The notes beneath the pieces are model-generated. The model was given only the letters and a program-made list of their open reading frames with translations. It was not told where the DNA came from and ran no database searches. Below are positions 10,019 through 18,786 of a DNA stretch of 64,000 nucleotides, in pieces (within the stretch, counting starts at the first letter, position 1; every line of letters starts with the position of its first letter). The translations under genes and the position numbers were made by a program. The DNA is from CAVVSQ01 sp963848825 (GTDB lineage Bacteria > Planctomycetota > Planctomycetia > Gemmatales > Gemmataceae), in NCBI GenBank assembly GCA_963848825.1, contig CAWKFA010000015.1, positions 1,488,001 through 1,552,000 on the forward strand, read 5' to 3'.

Positions 10019-11119
10019 ATGTCCAGTCCGTCTGAACCTTCCGCGCCTGAACCTGCCGCTCGCGGCCAGTTAACGACGGAAGATTTGATTCAGCTCAACG
10101 ATGAGATAGCGGCCATGGCCCGTGCGGGCTTACCCCTTGACCAGGGGCTAAGTGCCCTGGCGCGAGACATGGGCCAGGGCAGGCTGCAAAAAGTGACCAA
10201 GCAACTCGGCGACGATCTACGCGGCGGCTTGACATTGCCGCAGGCGCTGGACAAGCAAAAAGGTCGCGTGCCACCCTTTTATGCCGCCTTGCTTACCGCG
10301 GGGATTCGGAGCGGACGGCTCGCGGACGTACTTGGCACCCTTACCTTGCATGCACGCTCCGTCGCGGACATGCGCTCGACGATTGGCAGTGCCCTGTTAT
10401 ATCCGGCCGTTGTTCTGGGCGTGGGCTTTGCCTTGCTGCTGTTCGTGGCCACCGTGGTTTTGCCGAGGTTCATGAAGATTTTCGATGACTTTAAAATGAG
10501 AGTGCCCTTCGTCACGCGGGTTTTGTTTTTCATTGGCGGGCATCCCTGGGAGGTGCTGGTGTTGCCGCCCGTCTTGGTCCTGTTGCTAATCATTCTGGCA
10601 CGCTGGGGCATGGGGCATAGCGCCCGCGGGCGAACGGCATGGGCCTCTTTTGTTTATTCCTTGCCGCTCGTTGGCACTTTGGTCCGGTCCGCGCGGCTGG
10701 CCGCTTTTACCGACTTGCTCGGCATTCTTGTCGACAAGGGCATTCCTTTGCCCGAAGGGCTGCACCTGGCCGCGGAAGCCTCCAGCGACCCTTACCTTGT
10801 CGAAGGTGCGCAGCAGATCGAGGAAGAACTGCGCCAGGGCGTGCCGCTGGGCAAGGCGCTCTGGCACCAACTACTCGTGCCGGAACTTGTTGTCTGGATG
10901 ATTGCCTTTGGTGAAGGTCATGGCACGCTGGGGCCCGCACTACGTCAGGTCGCGGAGTTGTATCGCCGGCAAGCGGAGGGTCGGGGCAGGCTGCTAAGGA
11001 CGGTGCTGCCGCCACTCTTGATCGTGATCGTGGCGATGGGCCTGGGCACTGTGCTGATTCTCGGCCTGATGAGCCCGATATTAGCCCTAATGGAAGGCCT
11101 GACGGGAGGGCACCGATGA
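10019..11119 (+). CDS. GspF/PilC-like inner-membrane protein 1
   Basis: 366 residues, intact. ATG 10019 has GGAG 4-7 bases upstream. Two GspF repeats are visible. The first holds AMARAGLPLDQGL, LRGGLTLPQAL, PPFYAALLTAGIRSGRL and TIGSALLYPAVVL. The second holds LVRSARLAAFTDLLGILVDK, GIPLPEGLHLAA and LVVWMIAFGEGHGTL. Three hydrophobic helices match the family. It would be the platform protein of a type II-secretion or pilus-like machine. It overlaps the next gene by 4 bases (ATGA), so the two are probably co-translated. Confidence 0.85.
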   Translation: MSSPSEPSAPEPAARGQLTTEDLIQLNDEIAAMARAGLPLDQGLSALARDMGQGRLQKVTKQLGDDLRGGLTLPQALDKQKGRVPPFYAALLTAGIRSGRLADVLGTLTLHARSVADMRSTIGSALLYPAVVLGVGFALLLFVATVVLPRFMKIFDDFKMRVPFVTRVLFFIGGHPWEVLVLPPVLVLLLIILARWGMGHSARGRTAWASFVYSLPLVGTLVRSARLAAFTDLLGILVDKGIPLPEGLHLAAEASSDPYLVEGAQQIEEELRQGVPLGKALWHQLLVPELVVWMIAFGEGHGTLGPALRQVAELYRRQAEGRGRLLRTVLPPLLIVIVAMGLGTVLILGLMSPILALMEGLTGGHR

Positions 11120-12351
11120 ATATCGTCGTCGCCATGCTGCTCCAGGCCTGGTTCTTCGTGGGTTTTCCGCTGTTGACGGCGGTCCTTCTCATACGCCCAC
11201 TGGGCAGCGGCGGCGCGCTGCTCTATTTGTTCCTGTCAGTCATTTGGTGTTGGGAGGTCTATGTTTACTTCCACTACCGTTTTTGCCGGCAGGAAGAGTT
11301 TCTTTTCGTCCTGAGGTCGGCGGCCGTCACCCAGGCGCCCGTCGAGGCCATGTTGCGTGCCTACTGGGAAGACCGGCCGCGCGGCTATGGCTATCGCTTT
11401 TGGGTGGGCTGCTTGCTTTTCTTCGTGTTTCCCGGCTATTTCTGGTTTCATGCGAAGTATTGTTATGACGCCAAGGTCCGGCGCGTTCTTGAACTGCTGG
11501 AGCATGGTCATGCACTCGACCGCGCCCTCGCCCAGGTGCCCGGCGTGGTGTCGCGCGAGGCGGCCCTGGGCATCTCGGTCGGCCAATATTGCGGCCGGCA
11601 AGGTGAAACCCTGAGTCGCCTGGCCGAGCGCCGCCCGCCAGCCTGGCTGGAGGTGATCCCACGCTTCGCCTATCCCGTATTCATCCTGGCTGTCCTCGCT
11701 GGCGCGGTGGCCTTCATGATGATCTTCCTTATCCCCAAGTACGAGAAGATCTTTGCCGATTTTCACATGACATTACCGGAGCCGACCAAGGTCCTTATGT
11801 CGGCCAGCGTCGGCGCTTTCCGAAATGCCTGGCTCGCGCCCGTCGCCTGTCTGTTGCTGTTCAATATTTTTCTGTTTAGCTCACGAGCCAAGTGGTATTT
11901 GCCATTTTTCGGGCGAATTTATCGCCTGCAGGCAAGGGGACGATTTCTACAAACGCTGGGCCTGATGATGCAAAGCGGCCGGCCGCTGCCCGAGGTGCTG
12001 GACCACGTCACCGCGGCCTTTCTCTTGCCCAATGCGATCAATGGCCGCGCGCAATTGCTGGCGGCGGACATCGCGGACGGCCAACCCCTCGCGGACAGCC
12101 TGGCCCGGAACGGCCTGATTACCAAAGCCATGAAGGGCCTCATCGCGTCCGCCGCCAAGGTTCAAAACCTGCCCTGGGCGCTCCAGGAGCTTGGCGATGC
12201 GCTCATCCGCCGCGGCGATTTGTTCGCCCAGCGCCTGGCGATGCTGGTATTTCCACTGGCCGTGGTCGTGTGTGCCACGTTGGTGGCTTTTGTCGCCATC
12301 GCCATGTTCATGCCTCTCACCGTTTTGATCGAGGGCCTCAATGGTGGCTAA
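11116..12351 (+). CDS. GspF/PilC-like inner-membrane protein 2
   Basis: 411 residues, intact. It has an extra N-terminal membrane segment (MLLQAWFFVGFPLLTAVLL, then LLYLFLSVIWCWEVYVYF) before a divergent GspF region with LELLEHGHALDRALAQVPGV and VAFMMIFLIPKYEKIFADFH. A second repeat contains FLQTLGLMMQSGRPLPEVLD. Two consecutive GspF-like genes with pseudopilin genes form a recurring planctomycete arrangement. No secretion ATPase is in this cluster, so the energy source must be encoded elsewhere. Confidence 0.8.
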   Translation: MNIVVAMLLQAWFFVGFPLLTAVLLIRPLGSGGALLYLFLSVIWCWEVYVYFHYRFCRQEEFLFVLRSAAVTQAPVEAMLRAYWEDRPRGYGYRFWVGCLLFFVFPGYFWFHAKYCYDAKVRRVLELLEHGHALDRALAQVPGVVSREAALGISVGQYCGRQGETLSRLAERRPPAWLEVIPRFAYPVFILAVLAGAVAFMMIFLIPKYEKIFADFHMTLPEPTKVLMSASVGAFRNAWLAPVACLLLFNIFLFSSRAKWYLPFFGRIYRLQARGRFLQTLGLMMQSGRPLPEVLDHVTAAFLLPNAINGRAQLLAADIADGQPLADSLARNGLITKAMKGLIASAAKVQNLPWALQELGDALIRRGDLFAQRLAMLVFPLAVVVCATLVAFVAIAMFMPLTVLIEGLNGG

Positions 12352-12793
12352 ACCTGCGGACATCCACGCGTCAGGCTGCCGGCACCGGCCGGCCCTGACC
12401 ATGGTGGAGTGTACCGTCGCTGTCGCGATCGTCGCGGTGCTGATGGTCATCGTGGCGCAATGCCTGGCCATGGGCCTACAGGCACGCTTGCGAACATCCG
12501 CCCACCAGGCCGCCCTGGAATTGGCCGACAACCTCATGGAAGAGGCGCGGGCCCAGCCATGGGACAATCTGGATAAAAGCTGGGCAGATGCTCACAAGGT
12601 TCCCGCCGCGATGGAGTCCCTCTTGCCGGGTGGCAAGATCGAAATAACGGTGCAGGCCGAGCCGAAACAGCCGTTGACCCGGCGCGTGCTCGTGACGGTA
12701 CACTGGCAATTCGAGGCGCCGTCGCCGCAAAGTGTTACCTTGACGGCCCTCTTCAGCAGCCGCACGGCGCCTAAGTCTGGGGGCCAGCCATGA
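12341..12793 (+). CDS. Prepilin-like protein, type II secretion/pilus family
   Basis: 150 residues, overlapping the preceding gene by 11 bases. After a basic leader, RPALTMVECTVAVAIVAVLM resembles a class III prepilin segment. A Glu lies five residues into the hydrophobic stretch (TMVE), as in GFTLVE, but the usual Gly before the cut is replaced by Ala. The remainder is an alpha/beta minor-pseudopilin-like domain with ALELADNLMEEAR, resembling GspI. It probably sits at the pseudopilus tip. Processing by a prepilin peptidase is inferred. Confidence 0.7.
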   Translation: MVAKPADIHASGCRHRPALTMVECTVAVAIVAVLMVIVAQCLAMGLQARLRTSAHQAALELADNLMEEARAQPWDNLDKSWADAHKVPAAMESLLPGGKIEITVQAEPKQPLTRRVLVTVHWQFEAPSPQSVTLTALFSSRTAPKSGGQP

Positions 12794-13309
12794 GGACTTC
12801 GCGCAGCCGCCGGCCAGGATTCACGCTCGTGGAAATGCTCGCTGTCATGTTCCTGCTCGCGGTCGTCGCCGGAATCATGACCCTGCTTCTCAAAGATACC
12901 CTCGACCTGGAGCGCGGCCAGCGCCTGGGGTTTGATAACCTGGTGCGAAACCATTTGCTCGCCGATCAATTTCGCGGCGACGTGGCCAAAGCGATACGCG
13001 CTCCAGCGAAATGGCGGGACTACGAAGCGAATGCGCACACGCTGATCCTGCAAATGTCGGCAGACAGCCACGTTGTTTATCTCTGCGCGAGAAAAGCCTG
13101 CGCCGCCTCGATTTCGACAAGGAACAAAAAACCGAAGTCGCCCTGGCAGTGGATGGTGCGCAGACGGACGTCGCGTTCGTTAGGGGACAGGTTCAAACGC
13201 GACGGGTCCAAAGATGATTCGCCTCGAGCTAATGCCATTGCGACAAGGAATGCCGCTGCCCGGCCAGACCCTGGAAATCGCGGCTGCACTGGGAGGAGAC
13301 TGGCGATGA
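12790..13309 (+). CDS. Prepilin-type N-terminal methylation protein (two frame breaks)
   Basis: The start is MRTSRSRRPGFTLVEMLAVM, a textbook prepilin cleavage site (G/FTLVE) with a hydrophobic helix. Residues ~1-98 are in one frame. After CTCTGCGCGA near 13086 the frame shifts to SLRRLDFDKEQKTEVALAVD, and near 13199 to MIRLELMPLRQG, then LEIAAALGGDWR and a stop at 13307-13309. The long uninterrupted frame through this region joins two genes artificially. The stop overlaps the ATG of the next gene, which supports this boundary. It resembles GspJ-type minor pseudopilins. Confidence 0.7.
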
Positions 13310-13734
13310 TTCGGCACACAATAGCCAGGCGCCGCCAGGGGGTCGCCATCGTCATGGCGCTGGTGCTGATGACCGTGTTGACGGTAGTCATGTCGGTGGT
13401 GGTCATGCAGATGGCGGCCGAGCGCCGCGTTCTTGGCGACCGCGAGCAAATGCTGCAGGCCGACTGGCTAGCGCGCTCCGGCGTTGAGTTGGCCGCCGCG
13501 CGTTTGCTGGACGATCCCGCCGCCTTTGAGCTGGAAAGGCAGGATTTGTTGCCGGACGCAACGGTCAAGATTACCGTGGAGAAGTCGGGCACAGATGAAT
13601 ATCGTGTGACGGCGGAAGCGGCCATCGGCCCCGACCCGCGGCCGAAGCGGGCGCGCACGGCACTGGGGCATTTTCGCCGCGTTAGCAATGATGGCGAAAC
13701 GCGTTTAACGCGACCCGAGACGACCCAGCCCTAG
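13306..13734 (+). CDS. PilX/GspK-like N-terminal helix protein
   Basis: 142 residues from ATG 13306, which overlaps the preceding TGA as ATGA. RRRQGVAIVMALVLMTVLTV is the PilX-type N-terminus seen in GspK and PilX proteins. It is followed by ERRVLGDREQMLQADWLARSGVELAAARL, the typical region after the helix. A short C-terminal domain (LPDATVKITVEKSGTDEYRV) follows. It closes the pseudopilin operon and would complete a GspI/J/K-like tip complex. It is shorter than Proteobacterial GspK, which is usually about 300 residues. Confidence 0.7.
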   Translation: MIRHTIARRRQGVAIVMALVLMTVLTVVMSVVVMQMAAERRVLGDREQMLQADWLARSGVELAAARLLDDPAAFELERQDLLPDATVKITVEKSGTDEYRVTAEAAIGPDPRPKRARTALGHFRRVSNDGETRLTRPETTQP

Positions 13735-13872
13735 ACTTTGGCGGGGCAGGTAACCTCTGGCAATTCCAGGCCGTTCTTTCTATATTCAAGACCAACTCGA
13801 CAATGTCCCGGCCCATGGACTTCTCCAATGGGTGCGGCGCCGCGTCCCCCCGGCAGCCACAGGAGCTTCAAC

Positions 13873-15957
13873 ATGCCTCTCCACGTTATCCCGCGTTTTT
13901 TCTGTCTCGTCTTTTCCGTGTTGGCCCTGCTGCCCGCACAGTCCCTCGCTCAGCCTGATGCCTTCCGTCCGCCGGCCGTGCCGCTGGTGACCCACGATCC
14001 CTATTTCAGCGTTTGGTCGATGAGCGACCGCCTTACCGATAGTTGGAGCAAGCACTGGACTGGCTCGACCAATGCCATGTGTGGGCTCGCCAGGATTGAC
14101 GGCAAGCCTTATCGCTTCATGGCGCCGGCGCAGCTACCTGTCCCGGCGATGAATCAAATAAGCGTCGAGGTGCTGCCGACGCGCACCATCTACCAATTCG
14201 CCGAAGCGGGCGTGCACCTGACGTTGACCTTTACTACCCCGCGCTGCTCGATGACCTCGACATTTTGTCACGGCCCGTCACCTACATAAGTTGGGACGTC
14301 CGTTCGACGGATGCGAAGAGCCACGCCGTATCCCTTTATTTTGACGTTTCTGGCGAGTGGGTCGTCGATAAGGCCGAGCAACAAGTCGTCTGGGGCCGTT
14401 ACCAGGTGGGCGATCTGAAGGTCCTGCGCATGGGGAGCAAGGACCAAAACGTTCTCGCCAGGGCGGGCGACAATCTGCGCATCGATTGGGGCTATCTCAC
14501 GCTGGCCGTGCCTCCGCAAGAAAAAACTATCAGCGTGATGGCTTCCGACCGCACGGCACGGACTGGATTTATTGAGGGCAAGCTCGACGATACGGACGAC
14601 CTGCGCATGCCGCGGCCCGCCAAGGAAGATTGGCCCGTTCTGGCTTGCTCGTTCGACCTGGGCACAGGTGACTGCGCCGGTGGCGCGCCACCTGATGCTG
14701 GCCTACGACGACGGGTATGCCATCGAATATCACCAGCAGAAGCTGCGACCCTACTGGCGGCGCCATGGCCTGGAGCTGCCGGCCCTGCTGCGCCTCGCTG
14801 ACCCGAGATTACCCGGCGCTTGTCAAGAAATGCCAGAAATTTGACGCGGACATCATGGCGGATCTCGAACAATGCGGGCGGCAAACACTATGCCCAGCTC
14901 TGCGCCCTGGCGTATCGCCAATGCGTCGCCGCCCATAAATTAGTTGCCGACAAGGATGGCACGCCGCTCTATTTCTCCAAGGAGAACTTTAGCAACGGCT
15001 GCATCGCCACGGTGGACGTTACCTGCCCATCCAGTCCGTTTTTCTTGCTTTTCAACACGAAGTTATTGGCCGGCCAACTCATTCCGATTCTCGATTACGC
15101 CAACATGCCGCGCTGGCCGCATGCCTACGCTCCGCATGACCTGGGCACCTATCCCAAGGCGAATGGGCAGGTTTATGGCGGCGGCGAGAAATCGGACCGC
15201 AACCAGATGCCCGTCGAAGAATGCGGCAACATGCTGCTGATGATGGCTGCCCTGGCCAAGACCGACGGCCACGCCGGGCTCGCGGAGAAATATTGGCCCC
15301 TCATGAGCAAATGGGCCAACTACCTCAAGGACAAAGGCCTCGACCCGGAAAACCAATTGTGTACCGACGACTTCGCCGGCCATCTCGCCCACAACACCAA
15401 TCTGTCCGTCAAGGCCATCGTCGCCCTGGGAGGCTATGCCCTGTTGTGCGACATGGTGGGCAAGAAGGAAGAAGGCGCCGCGTTTCGCGATACCGCCAAG
15501 AACATGGCCAGGCAATGGGTGAAGATGGCGGACGATGGGGACCATTATCGCCTCGCTTTCGACCGGCCTGGAACCTGGAGCCAGAAATACAACCTCGTCT
15601 GGGACAAGTTGCTCGGCCTGCAACTTTTTCCGCCCGAAGTAGCGCGCAAGGCGATCTCCTATTACAAGACAAAACAAAACACCTACGGCTTGCCGCTGGA
15701 TAATCGCAAGGGATACGCCAAGCTGGATTGGACGGTTTGGACCGCGACGCTGGCCGAGACTCCGGAGGATTTTCGTGCCTTTGTCGATCCGCTCTATCGC
15801 TTCGCGAGGAATCGAAGAGCCGTGTCCCCTTGACCGACTGGTACTGGACTACCGACGCCAAGCAGGCCGGCTTTCAAGCGCGGTCCACGGTGGGGGGCAT
15901 CTATATCAAGCTCCTTGAAAACCCAGCCACGTGGAAAAAGTGGTCGCAACGCAGCTC
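13873..15957 (+). CDS. GtaA-like glutaminase (DUF4965/DUF1793 family), several frame breaks
   Basis: ATG 13873 has AGGAG at 8 bases and starts a signal peptide (RFFCLVFSVLALLPAQSLAQ). PAVPLVTHDPYFSVWSMSD and KHWTGSTNAMCGLARIDGK mark the glutaminase A N-terminal domain. Downstream are CALAYRQCVAAHKL, PRWPHAYAPHDLGTYPKANG, LCTDDFAGHLAHNTNLSVKA and WDKLLGLQLFP, the all-alpha DUF4965/DUF1793 part. At least five frame changes are needed (near 14240, 14660, 14800, 14876 and 15807), yet conserved motifs continue across each. About 695 residues, secreted. The family hydrolyses glutamine or related amides; the substrate here is unproven. The end runs straight into a glycoside hydrolase without a visible start. 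Confidence 0.75.
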
Positions 15958-16940
15958 ACCGTCCAGTCGGGCGCTGGTCCAAGGAAAAAGCCAACGCCTG
16001 GTATCAAAAACTGCCCTGGCTCGCCGGCTGCAACTACATCCCTCATAATGCCATCAATCAACTGGAAATGTGGCAAGAAGAAACCTTCGATCCCAAGACG
16101 ATCGACCTGGAACTGGGCTGGGCCGAGGGGCTGGGTTTCAACACCATGCGCGTTTTCTCCACGACCTGGCCTGGCAAGCCGACCCGGCCGGCTTCAAGAA
16201 ACGCGTGAGCCGATATCTGGAGATAGCAGACAAACATCATATTCGCACGTTGTTCGTGCTGTTCGACGATTGCTGGAACCAGCACCCGAAGCTCGGCAAG
16301 CAGCCGCGCCGACTCCGGGGGTGCACAATTCCGGCTGGGTGCAAAGCCCTGGCACCGCCGTCGTCACCAATCCAACGGAATGGGACAGGCTCGAGCGCTA
16401 TGTTGGCGACATGGTTGCTACCTTTGGCAACGACGAACGCGTGCTCGCCTGGGACCTGTACAACGAGCCAGGCAACAATGGTCTTGGCGATAAGTCGCTG
16501 CCGCTCCTCGCGGAAACCTTTCTCTGGGCACGTGCCGCCAAGGCCAAGCAACCCCTCACGGTTGGCGTCTGGTTCGACAACCCCACGCTCAACGCCTTTC
16601 AACTCGAAGCGTCGGACATCATTTCTTTCCACAACTACAACAAGGCTGATTCGTTACGTAAGGAGATCGAGGGCCTGCAAAAAATATGGCCGGCCGATCA
16701 TTTGCACGGAATACATGGCACGCACACGCGGCAGCCGGTTCGAGACGAGTTTGCCCATCTTCAAAGAGGAAAAAGTCGCCTGTTACAACTGGGGCTTTGT
16801 CAGCGGCAAGACGAATACCATCTACCCCTGGGGGTCGCCTCAAGGTGGGCCTGAGCCCAAGCTCTGGTTTCACGACATTTTACCGCGCCGACGGCACGCC
16901 CTACGATGTGAACGAGATTGAGGCGATCAAGAAGCGGTGA
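15958..16940 (+). CDS. Cellulase/xylanase-like glycoside hydrolase, frame breaks, no own start seen
   Basis: WSKEKANAWYQKLPWLAGCN, IPHNAINQLEMWQ and GWAEGLGFNTMRVF begin a GH5-like TIM barrel of a family I know from planctomycetes. Further motifs are HHIRTLFVLFDDCWNQHPKL, VLAWDLYNEPGNN, VGVWFDNPTLNAFQL and DIISFHNYN, and CYNWGFVSGKTNTIYPWGSP follows after a junction near 16700. NEPG carries the probable acid/base Glu. Frame changes occur near 16155, 16305, 16700 and 16880; the last frame ends in NEIEAIKKR. The expected signal peptide is missing. The domain starts about 15 codons after the end of the glutaminase-like region, so it may be the second half of a fused secreted enzyme. Confidence 0.7.
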
Positions 16941-16978
16941 GCCCCGCCTCCGTGGTGCCCGTAAGGAATGGCCGGTAA

Positions 16979-17010
16979 TAGCCCAGCGATAAATATAAAT
17001 CGATGGGCTA
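16979..17010. terminator. 11-bp hairpin after the hydrolase
   Basis: TAGCCCAGCGA (16979-16989) pairs with TCGATGGGCTA (17000-17010) with one mismatch, around an AT-rich loop. It sits 38 bases after the hydrolase stop and 62 bases before the sigma-28-like promoter, so it would insulate the flagellar operon. Confidence 0.5.
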
Positions 17011-17071
17011 ATCTCGGCCCGTCCCTGCCGGGACTGAAAAACACTGAACACTGCATAATCCGCACATTCGT

Positions 17072-17100
17072 TAAAGTCTGCCAGGGTCTCTGGCCGATAA
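17072..17100 (+). promoter_or_regulatory. Sigma-28 (FliA)-type promoter for fliO operon
   Basis: TAAAGTCT at 17072-17079 and GCCGATAA at 17093-17100. The second is an 8/8 match to the sigma-28 -10 box and the first a 7/8 match to the -35 box. The 13-base spacer is two longer than the usual 11. The -10 ends 34 bases before the fliO ATG. The operon it would drive leads to the sigma-28 gene itself, giving a possible positive feedback loop. Confidence 0.65.
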
Positions 17101-17134
17101 GACCGAAGGCAATCTCTCTCTAAAGGACTGGGCC

Positions 17135-17665
17135 ATGGCGACCGCAATGTCGGGGATGGGTGCTGCACCTGGTGCCGCGCGGACCGTGGGTGACGATGGG
17201 GATCGTGGCCGTTGTCGCCGTGGCGGCGGGCTTACTGGTGCCCCAGTTATTGCCGGGTGAGATGGCAATTGAAAAGAACCAGCCACGCTCGGAAGCGAAG
17301 GGCAAAAGCAAGGGCGAGTATATCGCGCCCGCCCTACCGGACATGCCCAATCCGCAGGGCATGTTGACGCGGCTGGCCTTCGGCACGCTCGTGGTTCTCG
17401 GTCTATCGGTGGTGTCCATCTGGGCGATGCGGCGGCTGGCTGCAGCCGCCGGGGAGTCGCCGTGGCGGGACCGCGCACGCTGCGTCTGCTGGAGACTTTG
17501 CCGCTGGGCAATCGCTGCTCCGTTCACCTGGTTCACATGGGCAATCGCGAAGTATTGATCGGTGTGGACGGGAGCGGGATCAAGTCCATCGTGCCGCTGC
17601 CGGAAAACTTCGCGGACGTTTTGACCCAAACTGAGCCCGGTGCCGTGAACCGCGAGCAGGTCTGA
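17135..17665 (+). CDS. fliO: Flagellar export protein FliO (frame breaks)
   Basis: ATG 17135 is preceded by AAAGGA at 9-10 bases. After a short lead the frame changes near 17180 to a stretch with one strong helix (VTMGIVAVVAVAAGLLVP) and a second (LAFGTLVVLGLSVVSIWAM). After another change near 17460 comes TLRLLETLPLGNRCSVHLVH, the FliO signature: a short SH3-like cytoplasmic part reading GNREVLIGVDG. About 176 residues. FliO is a poorly conserved accessory of the FliPQR export gate, and position immediately before fliP confirms the call. The TGA stop lies inside a degenerate half copy of the palindromic repeat. Confidence 0.75.
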
Positions 17666-17686
17666 CCCTCTTTTTTTCGAACGCTC
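17659..17686 (-). repeat. Half copy of the REP/MITE-like element
   Basis: GGTCTGACCCTC, a T-run and CGAACGCTC match one arm of the 100-bp elements at 1716 and 18392 with a few changes; no partner arm is present nearby. It covers the fliO stop codon and lies 30 bases before the fliP start. Together with the full copy at 18392 it brackets fliP. Confidence 0.75.
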
Positions 17687-17716
17687 TAGTTCGGCGACAG
17701 GCCAAGGAGGCGCAAG

Positions 17717-18392
17717 GTGCCCGCGGACATCGTTGAAAGCGTGCAGCGGCTGGGCATTTTGCAAAACTTGTCCGCTCCGCTGCAGACTGCGCTTTTTTCT
17801 CGGCGGCCTGGTCCTTATTCCGAGTCTGCTGGTGTGCGTGACCGGGTTTACGCGCATCATCATCGTGCTGGGATTCGCGCCCGGGCGGTTACCTCGCAAG
17901 ATATTCCGGGCAACCAAGTGCTCATGGGGCTATCCCTGTTCTTGACCCTCTTTGTCATGGGGCCGACGTGGGATGAACTCGACGGCCAGGCGACTTAGCC
18001 CCTACCTGGCCGAGAAGATTAGCGGGTCGGAGGCGGTCGGCAAGGGGACCGCTGTGTTGGCCAAGTTCATGCTCCGGCAAACGAGAAAGCAAGACCTGGC
18101 CCTGTTTATCCACATGGCGGAGCTTGAACCGCCGGAGACGCCGGAGGACACCCCCTTTCGTGTCCTGGTCCCGGCCTTCGTCATCAGTGAGTTAAAGACG
18201 GCATTCATCATGGGCTTTCTCATGTATTTGCCCTTTTTGCTTGTCGATCTGGTGGTTTCCAGCGTGCTGACTGCCATGGGCATGGTGATGATGCCGCCGG
18301 TGGTGGTCTCGGCGCCCTTCAAAGTGATGCTGTTTGTCCTGGCTGACGGCTGGCATCTGGTGGCTCAGGCGCTCGGCGCGAGCTTTAGTTAG
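17717..18392 (+). CDS. fliP: Flagellar export gate protein FliP (frame breaks)
   Basis: Starts at GTG 17717 after AAGGAGGCGCAAG. Across frames the order is LSAPLQTAL, FFLGGLVLIPSLLVCVTGFT, RIIIVLGF, SQDIPGNQVLMGLSLFLTLF, VMGPTWDEL, LSPYLAEKISGSEAVGKG, TRKQDLALFIHMAE and FRVLVPAFVISELKTAFIMG, ending in VSAPFKVMLFVLADGWHLV. This is the complete FliP core including the FVISEL family signature. Junctions are near 17790 (T-run after GCGC), 17878 and 17990. About 225 residues. FliP forms the pentameric core of the type III export pore in the inner membrane, so loss would abolish flagella. This argues that the breaks are not biological. Confidence 0.85.
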
Positions 18393-18491
18393 AGCGTTCG
18401 GAAAAAAAGGGGTCAGACCCCCTCACTACCCTGCAAAAGCATTGAAATCTGTTCGCTTCAAGGGGTCTGACCCCTTTTTTTCCGAACGCTC
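18392..18491 (-). repeat. REP/MITE-like palindromic element, copy 2
   Basis: 100 bp, inverted relative to the copy at 1716-1816. The ~30-bp arms are perfect complements, each with GAGCGTTCGG, the A-run and GGGGTCAGACCCC. The internal segment TCTGTTCGCTTCAAG is the complement of the motif in copy 1, while the rest of the centre differs. The first base is the last base of the fliP TAG stop; the fliQ ribosome-binding site follows 11 bases after the element. If transcribed it would form a ~30-bp hairpin within the flagellar operon. Confidence 0.9.
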
Positions 18492-18516
18492 TCAGAAAAC
18501 GCGGAGGACGCACGCC

Positions 18517-18786
18517 ATGACGATTGCGGAGGTACTGGAACTCGCGCGTGATTTTTTAAGTACCGCCATGCTGATCGCGCTGCCGGCGCTCGCGGTGAGC
18601 CTGGTAGTCGGCCTGGTCGTCAGCATTCTGCAGACGATTACGAGCATTCAGGAGCAGACGCTGAGTTTCTTGCCACGGCTGCTGGCGGTCGGGGGCGTGA
18701 TGCTGCTGTGCCTGGGGTGGATCTTGCAACTGGCGGTTCACTTTACGATGAGCATGATCGCCAATGCCGCGGAGGTCGCGCGGTGA
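18517..18786 (+). CDS. fliQ: Flagellar export protein FliQ
   Basis: 89 residues, intact. ATG 18517 follows GGAGG at about 11 bases. Two hydrophobic hairpin helices are seen: MLIALPALAVSLVVGLVVSI and LAVGGVMLLCLGWILQLAV. Between them is LQTITSIQEQTLSFLPRL, the FliQ signature. It belongs to the FliP5-Q4-R1 export gate in the inner membrane. The stop overlaps the fliR GTG. Confidence 0.92.
   Translation: MTIAEVLELARDFLSTAMLIALPALAVSLVVGLVVSILQTITSIQEQTLSFLPRLLAVGGVMLLCLGWILQLAVHFTMSMIANAAEVAR

Noticed and set aside
12790..13734. A single 314-codon frame covering a prepilin start and a PilX-like segment
   Set aside because: The middle is Arg/Lys-rich and unlike either family, while better continuations exist in the other two frames and a stop/ATG overlap defines two genes.
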